Shown here piece after piece: positions 8,624 through 17,469 of a stretch of 64,000 bases of DNA; within the stretch, counting starts at the first letter, position 1, and every line of letters begins with the position of its first letter. Made by a program: the position numbers and the translations under genes. This DNA comes from S015-6 sp964479535 (GTDB taxonomy: Bacteria; Desulfobacterota; DSWW01), in NCBI GenBank assembly GCA_964479535.1, contig CAYZMM010000006.1:100738-164737 (forward strand), written 5' to 3'. A model generated the notes under the pieces. That model saw only the letters and a program-made list of their open reading frames with translations, ran no database searches and was not told where the DNA came from.

Positions 8624-11600
8624 ATGGAAAATCGCTTCTTCGAGAAACCGATCCTTTACTCCCCTTACGAATATCCAGTTCGCCACTGGGAACTTGATAA
8701 TCAAGGACAGCCGACCCAGCAGATCATTGAGAGGCGGCGCCGTGCCGAATTCATCACACCGATTCCAAAGCCTCGAAAGCGGAGGGGATCGGCCGAGCGA
8801 CAGCAACACCTGATCTTCGACGAAGGCAAAGGACTTTCGACCCAAGCCCAGCAGTACGATCCAACTCCGATCATCAATGAGCTGCGTCACTACGTAGACC
8901 AGTGGCGCAGCCTCGCGAATTCCAGCTGGCAGGTCACGCCCGAAACCGCTCGCCTGCTTCAGCATTGGCGACATCACAGGTTCAACAGCATCCGGCCGTT
9001 TTTCTGCCAGGTTGAAGCGGTTGAAACCACGATCTGGCTGACCGAGGTGGCGCCGAGGGCAGGCAAGGCCGGAAGCAAGTTTCTGGAACACCTTGCCAAT
9101 GCTAATAACGATACGAACCCGGAGCTAACGCGACTGGCGCTCAAACTGGCCACTGGCGCCGGAAAGACCACCGTCATGGCCATGCTGATTGCCTGGCAGA
9201 CCGTGAATGCGGTGCGCCGGCCGAACAGCAAGAAGTTCACGCGCGGATTTCTGATCGTGACACCCGGCCTGACGATTCGGGATCGTCTGCGCGTACTTCA
9301 GCCCAACGATCCGGACAGCTACTATCAAAGTCGTGAGTTGGTGCCGAGCGACATGCTGAGCGATCTGGATCGCGCGAAGATCGTCATCACCAACTACCAC
9401 GCCTTCAAGCTGCGCGAGCGGCTGGAATTGTCCAAGGGCGGCCGCTCCCTGCTTCAGGGACGCGGGGACGGGCTCAACACCCTGGAGACCGAAGGGCAGA
9501 TGCTCCAGCGGGTCATGCCCGGTCTGATGGGCATAAAGAACATCCTGGTAATCAACGACGAGGCGCACCACTGCTACCGCGAAAAGCCGGTGTACGACGG
9601 CGAGGAGGATCTGAAGGGCGACGACAAGAAGGAGGCCGAGAAAAACAACGAGGCCGCGCGCCTCTGGATCACGGGTCTCGAATCCGTCAAACGCAAGCTC
9701 GGCGTTGCAACGGTCATTGACCTGTCGGCTACACCCTTCTTCCTGCGCGGCTCGGGCTATGCTGAGGGCACCCTTTTCCCTTGGACCATGAGCGACTTTT
9801 CGCTGATGGATGCCATCGAATGCGGGATCGTAAAACTGCCGCGCGTGCCCGTTGCGGACAACATTCCAGGCGGGGAGATGCCGAGGTTCCGAGAGCTGTG
9901 GAAACACATCGGGCCGAAGATGCCCAAGAAGGGCCGGGGCAAAGCAAAGACCCTTGATCCGCTGAGCATTCCCGTAGAACTCCAGACCGCACTGGAGGCA
10001 CTCTACGGCCACTACGCAAAGACCTTCGAACTCTGGCAGCAGAGCGGCATCAAGGTCCCTCCTTGCTTTATTGTTGTCTGCAACAATACCTCCACATCAA
10101 AGCTTGTCTATGACTACATCTCCGGTTTTCAGCGGGTGAACGAAGATGGTTCGACCACACTGGAAAACGGCCGCCTGGCCTTGTTCCGGAATTTCGATGA
10201 ACATGGCGACCCGATTGCCCGCCCGCGAACGATTCTGATCGACAGCGAACAGCTCGAATCCGGGGACGCCTTGGACAACAACTTCCGTACCATGGCCTCT
10301 GACGAGATCGAACGGTTCCGTCGCGAGATCATCGAACGTACCGGCGACCGTAGTCAGGCAGATAAGCTCACGGACCAGGATCTCTTACGGGAAGTGATGA
10401 ACACCGTCGGTAAGGTTGGCCGCCTCGGCGACTCGGTTCGCTGCGTAGTATCGGTCTCCATGCTTACCGAGGGCTGGGACGCAAGAACCGTCACGCATGT
10501 GCTTGGGGTTCGCGCCTTCGGTACCCAACTGCTGTGCGAGCAGGTGATCGGTCGGGCGCTGCGCCGCCAGTCTTACGAGCTCAACGAGGAGGGCCTCTTC
10601 AACGTCGAATACGCGGACGTTCTGGGCATTCCGTTCGACTTCACCGCCAAACCGGTGGTTGCACCCCCGCAGCCGCCGCGCGAGACCATTCAGGTCCGGG
10701 CCGTGCGCCCGGAACGCGATCCCCTCGAAATCCGGTTTCCACGTGTCTCAGGGTATCGTGTGGAACTGCCGGAAGAACGGCTCACTGCTGAGTTTAATGA
10801 GGACTCCGTACTTGAGCTTACCCCAGATCTCGTCGGCCCTTCGATCACCAGAAACTCCGGGATCATAGGTGAAGCCGTTGATCTCAGCCTGGAACATCTC
10901 GAAGACATGCGCCGCTCGACGCTCCTGTTCCACATCACCCAGCGACTGCTTTACACCAAGTGGCGGGACCCCGGCGAGGAGGCCAAGCTCCACCTGTTCG
11001 GACAACTCAAACGGATCACCAGGCAGTGGCTCGATACCTGCCTGGTGTGCAAAGGCGGCACGTATCCGGCACTACTCATGTACCAGGAATTGGCCGACAT
11101 GGCCTGTGAACGCATTACCGCCGGCATTACTCGAGCGCTCGTGGGCGAGCGGCCCATCAAGGCGGTACTCGATCCTTACAACCCAACCGGCTCCACCATG
11201 CACGTGAACTTCAATACCTCCAAGGCCAGCCGTTGGGAGACCGACGCCCGCCGTTGTCACATCAACTGGGTCATCCTCGACAGCGATTGGGAGGCCGAAT
11301 TCTGCCGCGTGGCCGAGGCGCATCCGCGGGTCAACGCCTACGTGAAAAACCACAATCTCGGCCTGGAGGTTCCCTACCGCTATGGCTCCGAAATGCGCAC
11401 CTACCTCCCTGACTTCATCGTGCTGGTGGACGATGGCCACGGGGAGGCCGACTTGCTGCACCTCATCGTCGAGATCAAGGGCTACCGGCGCGAGGACGCC
11501 AAGGAGAAGAAGGCTACCATGGAGGCCTACTGGGTGTCCGGTGTGAACAATCTCGGAGCCTATGGCCGATGGGCCTTTGCCGAGTTCACCGAGTTCTACC

Positions 11601-11680
11601 AAGTGGAAACCGACTTCGAGGCCAAGGTCGAGGCAGAATTCAACAAGATGATCGACCGACTCTTAACCGAAAAGGCCTAA
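8624..11680 (+). CDS. Type III-like restriction endonuclease/helicase (Res)
   Basis: A 1018-residue SF2 translocase-nuclease. Walker A ATGAGKT lies near residue 178, the DEAH-type box (NDEAHH) near 311, motif III LSATP near 367, and a late helicase motif QVIGRALRR near 645. The C-terminus holds a PD-(D/E)XK nuclease (PDFIV about 928, EIKGYR about 949). It resembles the large Res-like family that databases pair with Mod methyltransferases (BPTD_3080-type, from memory) rather than the EcoP1 Res itself. It would cut unmodified invading DNA. First large gene of a six-gene operon; its stop is six bases before the next start. Confidence 0.88.
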   Translation: MENRFFEKPILYSPYEYPVRHWELDNQGQPTQQIIERRRRAEFITPIPKPRKRRGSAERQQHLIFDEGKGLSTQAQQYDPTPIINELRHYVDQWRSLANSSWQVTPETARLLQHWRHHRFNSIRPFFCQVEAVETTIWLTEVAPRAGKAGSKFLEHLANANNDTNPELTRLALKLATGAGKTTVMAMLIAWQTVNAVRRPNSKKFTRGFLIVTPGLTIRDRLRVLQPNDPDSYYQSRELVPSDMLSDLDRAKIVITNYHAFKLRERLELSKGGRSLLQGRGDGLNTLETEGQMLQRVMPGLMGIKNILVINDEAHHCYREKPVYDGEEDLKGDDKKEAEKNNEAARLWITGLESVKRKLGVATVIDLSATPFFLRGSGYAEGTLFPWTMSDFSLMDAIECGIVKLPRVPVADNIPGGEMPRFRELWKHIGPKMPKKGRGKAKTLDPLSIPVELQTALEALYGHYAKTFELWQQSGIKVPPCFIVVCNNTSTSKLVYDYISGFQRVNEDGSTTLENGRLALFRNFDEHGDPIARPRTILIDSEQLESGDALDNNFRTMASDEIERFRREIIERTGDRSQADKLTDQDLLREVMNTVGKVGRLGDSVRCVVSVSMLTEGWDARTVTHVLGVRAFGTQLLCEQVIGRALRRQSYELNEEGLFNVEYADVLGIPFDFTAKPVVAPPQPPRETIQVRAVRPERDPLEIRFPRVSGYRVELPEERLTAEFNEDSVLELTPDLVGPSITRNSGIIGEAVDLSLEHLEDMRRSTLLFHITQRLLYTKWRDPGEEAKLHLFGQLKRITRQWLDTCLVCKGGTYPALLMYQELADMACERITAGITRALVGERPIKAVLDPYNPTGSTMHVNFNTSKASRWETDARRCHINWVILDSDWEAEFCRVAEAHPRVNAYVKNHNLGLEVPYRYGSEMRTYLPDFIVLVDDGHGEADLLHLIVEIKGYRREDAKEKKATMEAYWVSGVNNLGAYGRWAFAEFTEFYQVETDFEAKVEAEFNKMIDRLLTEKA

Positions 11681-11685
11681 CCACC

Positions 11686-13128
11686 GTGGCCGCCACCGGA
11701 CTGAAGATATTCGTGAGCAGCGTCCAGAAGGAGCTCGCAGAGGAGCGTCGTGCCCTGAAAACGTTCATCGAGAGCGACGCACTGCTGCGTCGGTTCTTCA
11801 CGGTCTTTCTGTTCGAAGACCTGCCTGCCAGCGACAGGCGCGCGGATGCCGTTTATCTCGCTGAAGTGGACCGTTGCGCCGTATACCTCGGGCTGTTCGG
11901 GAACGACTACGGATTCGAAGACGACGAGGGTCTCTCGCCGACGGAGCGGGAGTTCGACCGTGCGACCATTCAGGGGAAGCCTCGGCTCATTTTTGTCAAA
12001 GGCAAGGGCGACAGGCAGCGGCATCCCAAGATGCGCGCGCTCGTTCGCAAAGCCGGGAGCCAGCTCATTCGCCGACGATTCATCAGCATCGCAGAGCTGA
12101 ATGCCGCGGTTTATGAAAGCCTGGTAGAGCACCTGGAATCCTGCGGGGTTATTCAAGACCGTCCTTTCGAGGAAATGCCTTGTAGGGATGCAACGCTCGA
12201 CGATTTGGCCCCCCCTGCTGTGGCTAGCTTCGTACGCCTCGCCCGCTCGGAACGTCAGTTTCCCCTGACGGAAGCCGCATCTTTGATCGAGGTCCTGACC
12301 CACCTCAACCTGCTCTGCGAGGGACAGCCTACCAACGCTTCCCTGCTCCTTTTCGGGAGGGATCCCCAGCGTTTTCTCCCTTCTGCCGAGGTCCGCTGCA
12401 TGCACTTTCATGGCACGGAAATTCAGCGGCCGGTGCCGTTCTACCGAATCTTCAAGGATAGCGTCTTCGAGCAGGTGGATATGGCCGTGGACTTCGTCAT
12501 GTCCAAGCTCAATCGCAGCGTCGGAACTCGCGACGAGAGTAGTCAGGCGCCAGTCCGTTACGAAATCCCGCACGCGGTGATCCGGGAGGCCATTGTTAAT
12601 GCCGTGGCCCATCGTGATTACACCTCAGGGGGCGCCGTGCAGGTTTCGGTCTTCGCTGATCGCGTCGAGGTCTGGAATCCTGGTGTTCTGCCTGCCCCCC
12701 TGACAACGGAAAGTCTCCGCCGTCCTCATGGCTCCATCCCCCGGAACCACCGGCTGTGCGAAGCGCTCTTCCTTGCTCGTTACATTGAGAAATTCGGCAC
12801 CGGCACCCTCATGATGATCCGCGAAAGCCGTGCCCACAATCTGCCCGAACCCGACTTCGCTCAGCGGGGGGGCGAATTTACCATCGCCCTGTGGCGGGAT
12901 TGGCTCACGGACGACGTGTTGGCCGGTTTCCACCTAAACGACCGTCAGACACAGGCCGTGTCCCATGTTAAGCAGACGGGTCGTATCTCCAACTCCGAAT
13001 ATCAACGGCTTACGGGTGCCGCCCGCAAGACTGCCGCCCGGGACCTTGATGATCTTGTCGAGAAAGGCGTTTTCGTGCGCGTTGGGGAGAAGCGCGGAAG
13101 CCACTACGTTCAGGCAGGCAAGAAATGA
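11686..13128 (+). CDS. DUF4062 / GHKL-ATPase / winged-helix protein
   Basis: A 480-residue protein starting at GTG 11686. The N-terminus (LKIFVSSVQKELAEER) is a DUF4062 domain, a Rossmann-like fold related to TIR/nucleoside-processing domains. The middle (about 190-420) matches the COG2865-type module: LLFGRDPQRFLPSAEV, then an HATPase_c_4-like core with EAIVNAVAHRDY and FGTGTLMMIRE. A C-terminal winged helix ends the protein. In COG2865 proteins the N-terminal domain is normally AlbA_2; here DUF4062 takes its place. Sandwiched between res and mod, it is probably a sensor or regulatory/effector subunit; its exact role is unknown. Confidence 0.8.
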   Translation: MAATGLKIFVSSVQKELAEERRALKTFIESDALLRRFFTVFLFEDLPASDRRADAVYLAEVDRCAVYLGLFGNDYGFEDDEGLSPTEREFDRATIQGKPRLIFVKGKGDRQRHPKMRALVRKAGSQLIRRRFISIAELNAAVYESLVEHLESCGVIQDRPFEEMPCRDATLDDLAPPAVASFVRLARSERQFPLTEAASLIEVLTHLNLLCEGQPTNASLLLFGRDPQRFLPSAEVRCMHFHGTEIQRPVPFYRIFKDSVFEQVDMAVDFVMSKLNRSVGTRDESSQAPVRYEIPHAVIREAIVNAVAHRDYTSGGAVQVSVFADRVEVWNPGVLPAPLTTESLRRPHGSIPRNHRLCEALFLARYIEKFGTGTLMMIRESRAHNLPEPDFAQRGGEFTIALWRDWLTDDVLAGFHLNDRQTQAVSHVKQTGRISNSEYQRLTGAARKTAARDLDDLVEKGVFVRVGEKRGSHYVQAGKK

Positions 13129-13129
13129 G

Positions 13130-13222
13130 CCACTTATGGGACTTATGGAATTGCAGGGTGGGTGCTGACGCCATTCGCCGGAATGGGACATTTATGAGAC
13201 ATTTGAGACATAGGACATAGAC
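13130..13222 (+). repeat. Degenerate GACAT/GGGACTTATG repeats ahead of mod
   Basis: The only real gap inside the operon (94 bp) holds repeated short units: CACTTATGGGACTTATGG near its start, then five GACAT units in about 40 bases running into the mod start codon. The units are imperfect and the spacing varies. They could be an operator, a translational control site or a slippage-prone tract. Confidence 0.55.
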
Positions 13223-16042
13223 ATGGCCAAGAAGCAGAGACAAAGGACCGTGGAGACCCTCAAACATGATGAGGCCACGCGCAAGAACATCCCCACGGCC
13301 GAATACCAGTCGGTCATGGCCAAGGAGCAGCAGACTCCCGTCCGCATCGCGTACGAGCGGCGCAACCGTGACCTGGACCCACAACTGGTCTGGCGCGGCA
13401 AGGACGAGCAGGACTGGTCCGAGCTCGTAGTCCATGCCCCGCCCCTCTACATCCAGGAGAAGGTCCACCCGAAGGTGCTCATAGACGATCTGCTGCGCCG
13501 TTCCGCGGCCGACAGGAAGGCCGTGGAGCCGCAGTGCGATCTTTTTGCCGACTTCAACGGCCTGCCAGACGAGTGCGCCAAGACAGAGTTCTATCAGCAC
13601 GACGCCAACTGGTCCAACCGCATGATCCTCGGCGACAGCCTTCAAGTGATGGCCTCGCTTGCCGAGCGTGAAGGTCTGCGGGGTAGGGTGCAGTGTATCT
13701 ATATGGACCCTCCCTATGGAATCAAATTCAACTCCAACTTCCAGTGGTCAACGACCAGCCGCGATGTGAAGGATGGTAAGGTCGAGCACATCACCCGCGA
13801 GCCGGAACAGGTGAAGGCATTTCGGGACACCTGGCGGGACGGGATTCATTCGTATCTGACCTACCTCCGTGACCGGTTGACTGTAGCACGAGATTTGTTG
13901 GGCGATAGCGGGTCAATTTTTGTGCAGATTGGGGACGAGAACCTCAGTCGAGTAAGAGAACTCCTGAGCGAGATCTTCGGTGAGGATAATATCCTGATCA
14001 CAATTCCATTTCAAAAGAAGGCATATCAGGAGGCATTGTCTCTCGCCCCAGTAAACGATTACCTCGTGTGGGCAGCCAAATCCAGAAGCTCATTGAAGTT
14101 TCGCCCACTCTATATTCCAACACCGTTCGAAGGTGAGGTTGGCAAGTATACGCGCATCGAGTCTCCGGATCTCTTTCTTGATAAGTCAAATAACAAGCAA
14201 CCGGAAGTCGTTGAATCTCTCATCTCCCAAGGGTGGCGGCTAGTCCGCGAGGATTATCCTGTAATCAGTCAGGACCCATCAATAGCGTCCCAACCATTTG
14301 AATTTCAGGGGGTCATCTATGAGGCCCCGTCAGGTCGACACTGGTCGCAGAAATGGCCTGAAGGGATGCAGCGTCTGGCTCTTGCTGGGCGACTCCGCGG
14401 AACGGGTTCGCGTTTATACGCACGAGAATACTGGACGGACTCGCCTATCGTCCCTCGCAACAATTTATGGACGAAATTGAAGGGACCTGCGAATCCGAAT
14501 TACGTCGTTGAGACAGCAACTGAAGTCGTAAAGCGTTGTGTGCTAATGGCCACAGACCCCAGTGATCTTGTGCTCGATCCCACATGCGGTTCCGGAACAA
14601 CAGCATATGTCGCTGAAGAATGGGGCAGGCGTTGGATTACCATTGACACCTCCCGAGTAGCACTTGCCCTCGCCCGTGCCCGGATCATGGGTGCTCGCTA
14701 CCCTTACTACTTGCTCGCCGACAGCCGTGAGGGCCAGCTCAGAGAGGCGGAGGTCAGCCGGACCACACCGTCGAGCCAACCCACCCGTGGCGACATCCGC
14801 CAGGGTTTTGTCTATGAGCGGGTGTCGCGAATCACGCTCGGAGCCATAGCAGGCAACGCCGAGATCGACGTCATCTGGGAGAAGTTTCAGGAGACACTGA
14901 AGCCCCTGCACGAGAAGCTGAACAAGGCGCTCGGCAAGGCATGGAGGGAATGGGAGATCCCCCGGGATGCTGATGAGAAGTGGCCTACTGCAGCCAAGAA
15001 ACTCCACGCCCAGTGGTGGGAGCAACGCCTCGCCCGGCAAAGGGAGATCGACGCATCTATTGCCGCCAAGGCAGAGTTCGAATACCTCTATGACAAGCCC
15101 TATGAATCCAAGAAGACGGTGCGCGTGGCCGGGCCTTTCACCGCGGAGAGCCTGTCGCCGCATCGGGTGCTGGGGGTGGATGAGAACGACGAGCTGATCG
15201 ATGGCGTGGCGGAATCCCGGGGCGGCTATGGAAAAGGGTGGGATTTCGCGCGGACGATCCTGGAGAACCTGAAGGTTGCCGGGGTACAGCAGGCGCACAA
15301 GCAAGACAAGATCGCGTTCACCTCTCTCATCCTCTGGCCGGGCGACCTGGTCTGCGCCGAAGGCCGCTACGTTGAGAAGGGGGAAGGGGACGAGGCTGCC
15401 GGGGGGAAGGAAAAGCGCGCGGCCATTTTTGTCGGCCCGGAGTTCGGCACGGTTTCCAGACCCGATCTCGTTGCCGCGGCCCGTGAGGCCGGCGACGCGG
15501 GCTTTGATGTGTTGATCACGTGCGCCTTCAACTACGACGCCCACTCCACGGATTTCAAGAAGCTGGGCCGCATCCCCGTACTCAAGGCCCGGATGAACGC
15601 CGACCTCCACATGGCCGATGACCTGAAGAATACCGGTAAGGGGAACCTCTTCGTCATCTTCGGCGAACCGGACATCGAAATCCTGGATGCCGGAAACGGC
15701 CAAATCCGGGTCAAGGTCAATGGCGTGGATGTGTTCCACCCCATGACCGGCGAGGTGCGCAGCGACAGCGCCGACGGCATCGCCTGCTGGTTTATCGACA
15801 CCGACTACAACGAGGAGAGTTTCTTCGTCCGCCACGCCTACTTCCTAGCCGCGAACGATCCCTACAAGGCCCTCAAGACCACGCTCAAGGCGGAAATCAA
15901 CGCCGAAGCATGGGAAACTCTTCACAGCGACACCTCCCGGCCTTTCCAAAGGCCGAAATCCGGCCGCATCGCGGTAAAGGTGATCAACCAACTTGGCGAC
16001 GAAGTTATGAAAGTGTTCAGGATGCAAGGAGGCGATCAGTGA
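13223..16042 (+). CDS. Type III-like site-specific DNA methyltransferase (Mod)
   Basis: A 939-residue amino-methyltransferase. The catalytic DPPYGIKFNSNF (about residue 160) comes before the AdoMet motif DPTCGSGTTAY (about 452), which is the beta-class order used by type III Mod enzymes making N6-methyladenine. A long C-terminal half (600-939), including VDVFHPMTGEV and CWFIDTDYNEESF, is typical of the Mod partners of large Res-like nucleases and probably contains target-recognition or assembly parts. It would protect host DNA from the Res enzyme. The ribosome site is weak (AGGA) and is embedded in the GACAT repeats. Its stop overlaps the next start. Confidence 0.9.
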   Translation: MAKKQRQRTVETLKHDEATRKNIPTAEYQSVMAKEQQTPVRIAYERRNRDLDPQLVWRGKDEQDWSELVVHAPPLYIQEKVHPKVLIDDLLRRSAADRKAVEPQCDLFADFNGLPDECAKTEFYQHDANWSNRMILGDSLQVMASLAEREGLRGRVQCIYMDPPYGIKFNSNFQWSTTSRDVKDGKVEHITREPEQVKAFRDTWRDGIHSYLTYLRDRLTVARDLLGDSGSIFVQIGDENLSRVRELLSEIFGEDNILITIPFQKKAYQEALSLAPVNDYLVWAAKSRSSLKFRPLYIPTPFEGEVGKYTRIESPDLFLDKSNNKQPEVVESLISQGWRLVREDYPVISQDPSIASQPFEFQGVIYEAPSGRHWSQKWPEGMQRLALAGRLRGTGSRLYAREYWTDSPIVPRNNLWTKLKGPANPNYVVETATEVVKRCVLMATDPSDLVLDPTCGSGTTAYVAEEWGRRWITIDTSRVALALARARIMGARYPYYLLADSREGQLREAEVSRTTPSSQPTRGDIRQGFVYERVSRITLGAIAGNAEIDVIWEKFQETLKPLHEKLNKALGKAWREWEIPRDADEKWPTAAKKLHAQWWEQRLARQREIDASIAAKAEFEYLYDKPYESKKTVRVAGPFTAESLSPHRVLGVDENDELIDGVAESRGGYGKGWDFARTILENLKVAGVQQAHKQDKIAFTSLILWPGDLVCAEGRYVEKGEGDEAAGGKEKRAAIFVGPEFGTVSRPDLVAAAREAGDAGFDVLITCAFNYDAHSTDFKKLGRIPVLKARMNADLHMADDLKNTGKGNLFVIFGEPDIEILDAGNGQIRVKVNGVDVFHPMTGEVRSDSADGIACWFIDTDYNEESFFVRHAYFLAANDPYKALKTTLKAEINAEAWETLHSDTSRPFQRPKSGRIAVKVINQLGDEVMKVFRMQGGDQ

Positions 16043-17469
16043 GTCGGGGAGCAAATAGAGAGAGCAATGATGTGACGAAAAATATCCTGAAATGCCGGGA
16101 TGACCCTCAGCCGGTAGTATTTGCAGCAGAAGACGAATCTGCCGACAGTTCCTCTCCTAAGTTTGTGCTGACCAAGAATTCGACTTGCTCCTGGGCAAAG
16201 CCGGAAGAGATTTTTGGACCCGAGAAGCTGCGGCCACGTATCGAACCTTGGCTGACCGCCTTGTGCCAGTCGGAGCACCTTTCGCTACTGCTCGGTTCCG
16301 GATTATGCCATGCCATTCATAGTCTCGGGACAGGTAAGGCGCTTCCAGGAATGGCTTTGGGAAGCTTTGGTGCCGAGAACGATGTGATCAACGGCGAGGC
16401 AAGAAGATCGGCCAAAGCTTCCGGGCGAGGTGACGGCAATATTGAGGATCAGATACGAGCTGCGAACGAACTGCTGCGCGGGCTGGAGATTCTTGGCTTG
16501 ATTGACAAAGAAGCGAAGGCGCGTGCAGGTGCACTGCGCAAGGAGGTACGCGCGGTGCTCAATGGTTTTGTAGAGAGCATTTTGTGTGGCGAGCAGGGAC
16601 TGATCACTGCCGAGGAGGCGAAGCGTGAACGCGCCTTCCATTATCTTGTCAACTTCCTGATGAGCTTTGCCAGCCGTACCGGAACCCGTGATCGCCTGCA
16701 CATTTTTACAACCAACTTCGATCGCTTCATCGAGGCTGGTGCTGAAGTCGCGGGGCTGCACTTGTTAGACCGCTTTGTCGGTACCCTGGCGCCGATCTTC
16801 CGCTCCTCCAGGTTGGATCTGGACATCCACTACAACCCGCCTGGAATTCGGGGCGAGCCTCGCTACCTGGAGGGTGTGGCGCGCTTTACGAAGTTGCACG
16901 GGTCGCTGGACTGGCTGGACTGCGTGCGGAGCATCCGCCGGCTCGCCGTCCCGTTCGGCGCCGACAGCATCCAGCCGTATCTGAATGCCCCGGTTACACC
17001 CAAGGCCGATGCGATGAGGCTGATGATCTATCCTAACGCGGCCAAGGACCGAGAAGCAGCTTCATACCCGTACGTTGAGCTCTTCCGGGACTTGGCCGCA
17101 GCGACGTGCAGGCCAAATCATACACTGATCGTCTTTGGTTACAGCTTCGGAGACGAACACGTCAACCGGGTCATTGAGGATATGCTCACCATTCCATCCA
17201 CCCATCTCGTTGCTATTTCTTACGATGATCCGCTGGGACGGATTATGAGGACATACGAAAGACTGGGAAGGCCTGCGCAGATCAGCCTACTCATCGGCAA
17301 CCACGTCGGTGAGTTTCAATCTCTGGTGGATCACTACCTGCCGAAGCCAGCAATCGACCGAACGACCTTCCGTATGGCCGAATTGCTCAAATCTCGATGG
17401 GGAGCAATCCAAGGTGTGGACCAGGGTGCGGTGGATACCCCGGTAACAGGAGGAGGGAGTGACATATGA
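16039..17469 (+). CDS. SIR2-family NAD-consuming effector
   Basis: A 476-residue SIR2-like protein. NAD-binding LLLGSGL (about residue 83), TTNFDRF (about 224) and the catalytic-His segment KLHGSLDW (about 286) are present. GYSFGDEHVNRVI near 375 is the C-terminal Rossmann strand seen in defence SIR2 proteins. GTG 16039 is chosen because AAGGAGGC lies six bases upstream and GTGA overlaps the mod stop; the longer in-frame reading would run inside mod. Its 4-base overlap with herA indicates translational coupling. In SIR2-HerA systems the two form a large complex that degrades NAD+ and nucleic acid on infection. Confidence 0.88.
   Translation: MSRGANRESNDVTKNILKCRDDPQPVVFAAEDESADSSSPKFVLTKNSTCSWAKPEEIFGPEKLRPRIEPWLTALCQSEHLSLLLGSGLCHAIHSLGTGKALPGMALGSFGAENDVINGEARRSAKASGRGDGNIEDQIRAANELLRGLEILGLIDKEAKARAGALRKEVRAVLNGFVESILCGEQGLITAEEAKRERAFHYLVNFLMSFASRTGTRDRLHIFTTNFDRFIEAGAEVAGLHLLDRFVGTLAPIFRSSRLDLDIHYNPPGIRGEPRYLEGVARFTKLHGSLDWLDCVRSIRRLAVPFGADSIQPYLNAPVTPKADAMRLMIYPNAAKDREAASYPYVELFRDLAAATCRPNHTLIVFGYSFGDEHVNRVIEDMLTIPSTHLVAISYDDPLGRIMRTYERLGRPAQISLLIGNHVGEFQSLVDHYLPKPAIDRTTFRMAELLKSRWGAIQGVDQGAVDTPVTGGGSDI

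Noticed and set aside
14543..15835. 430-codon minus-strand frame
   Set aside because: Antisense to the Mod C-terminal half and without a ribosome site or family features.
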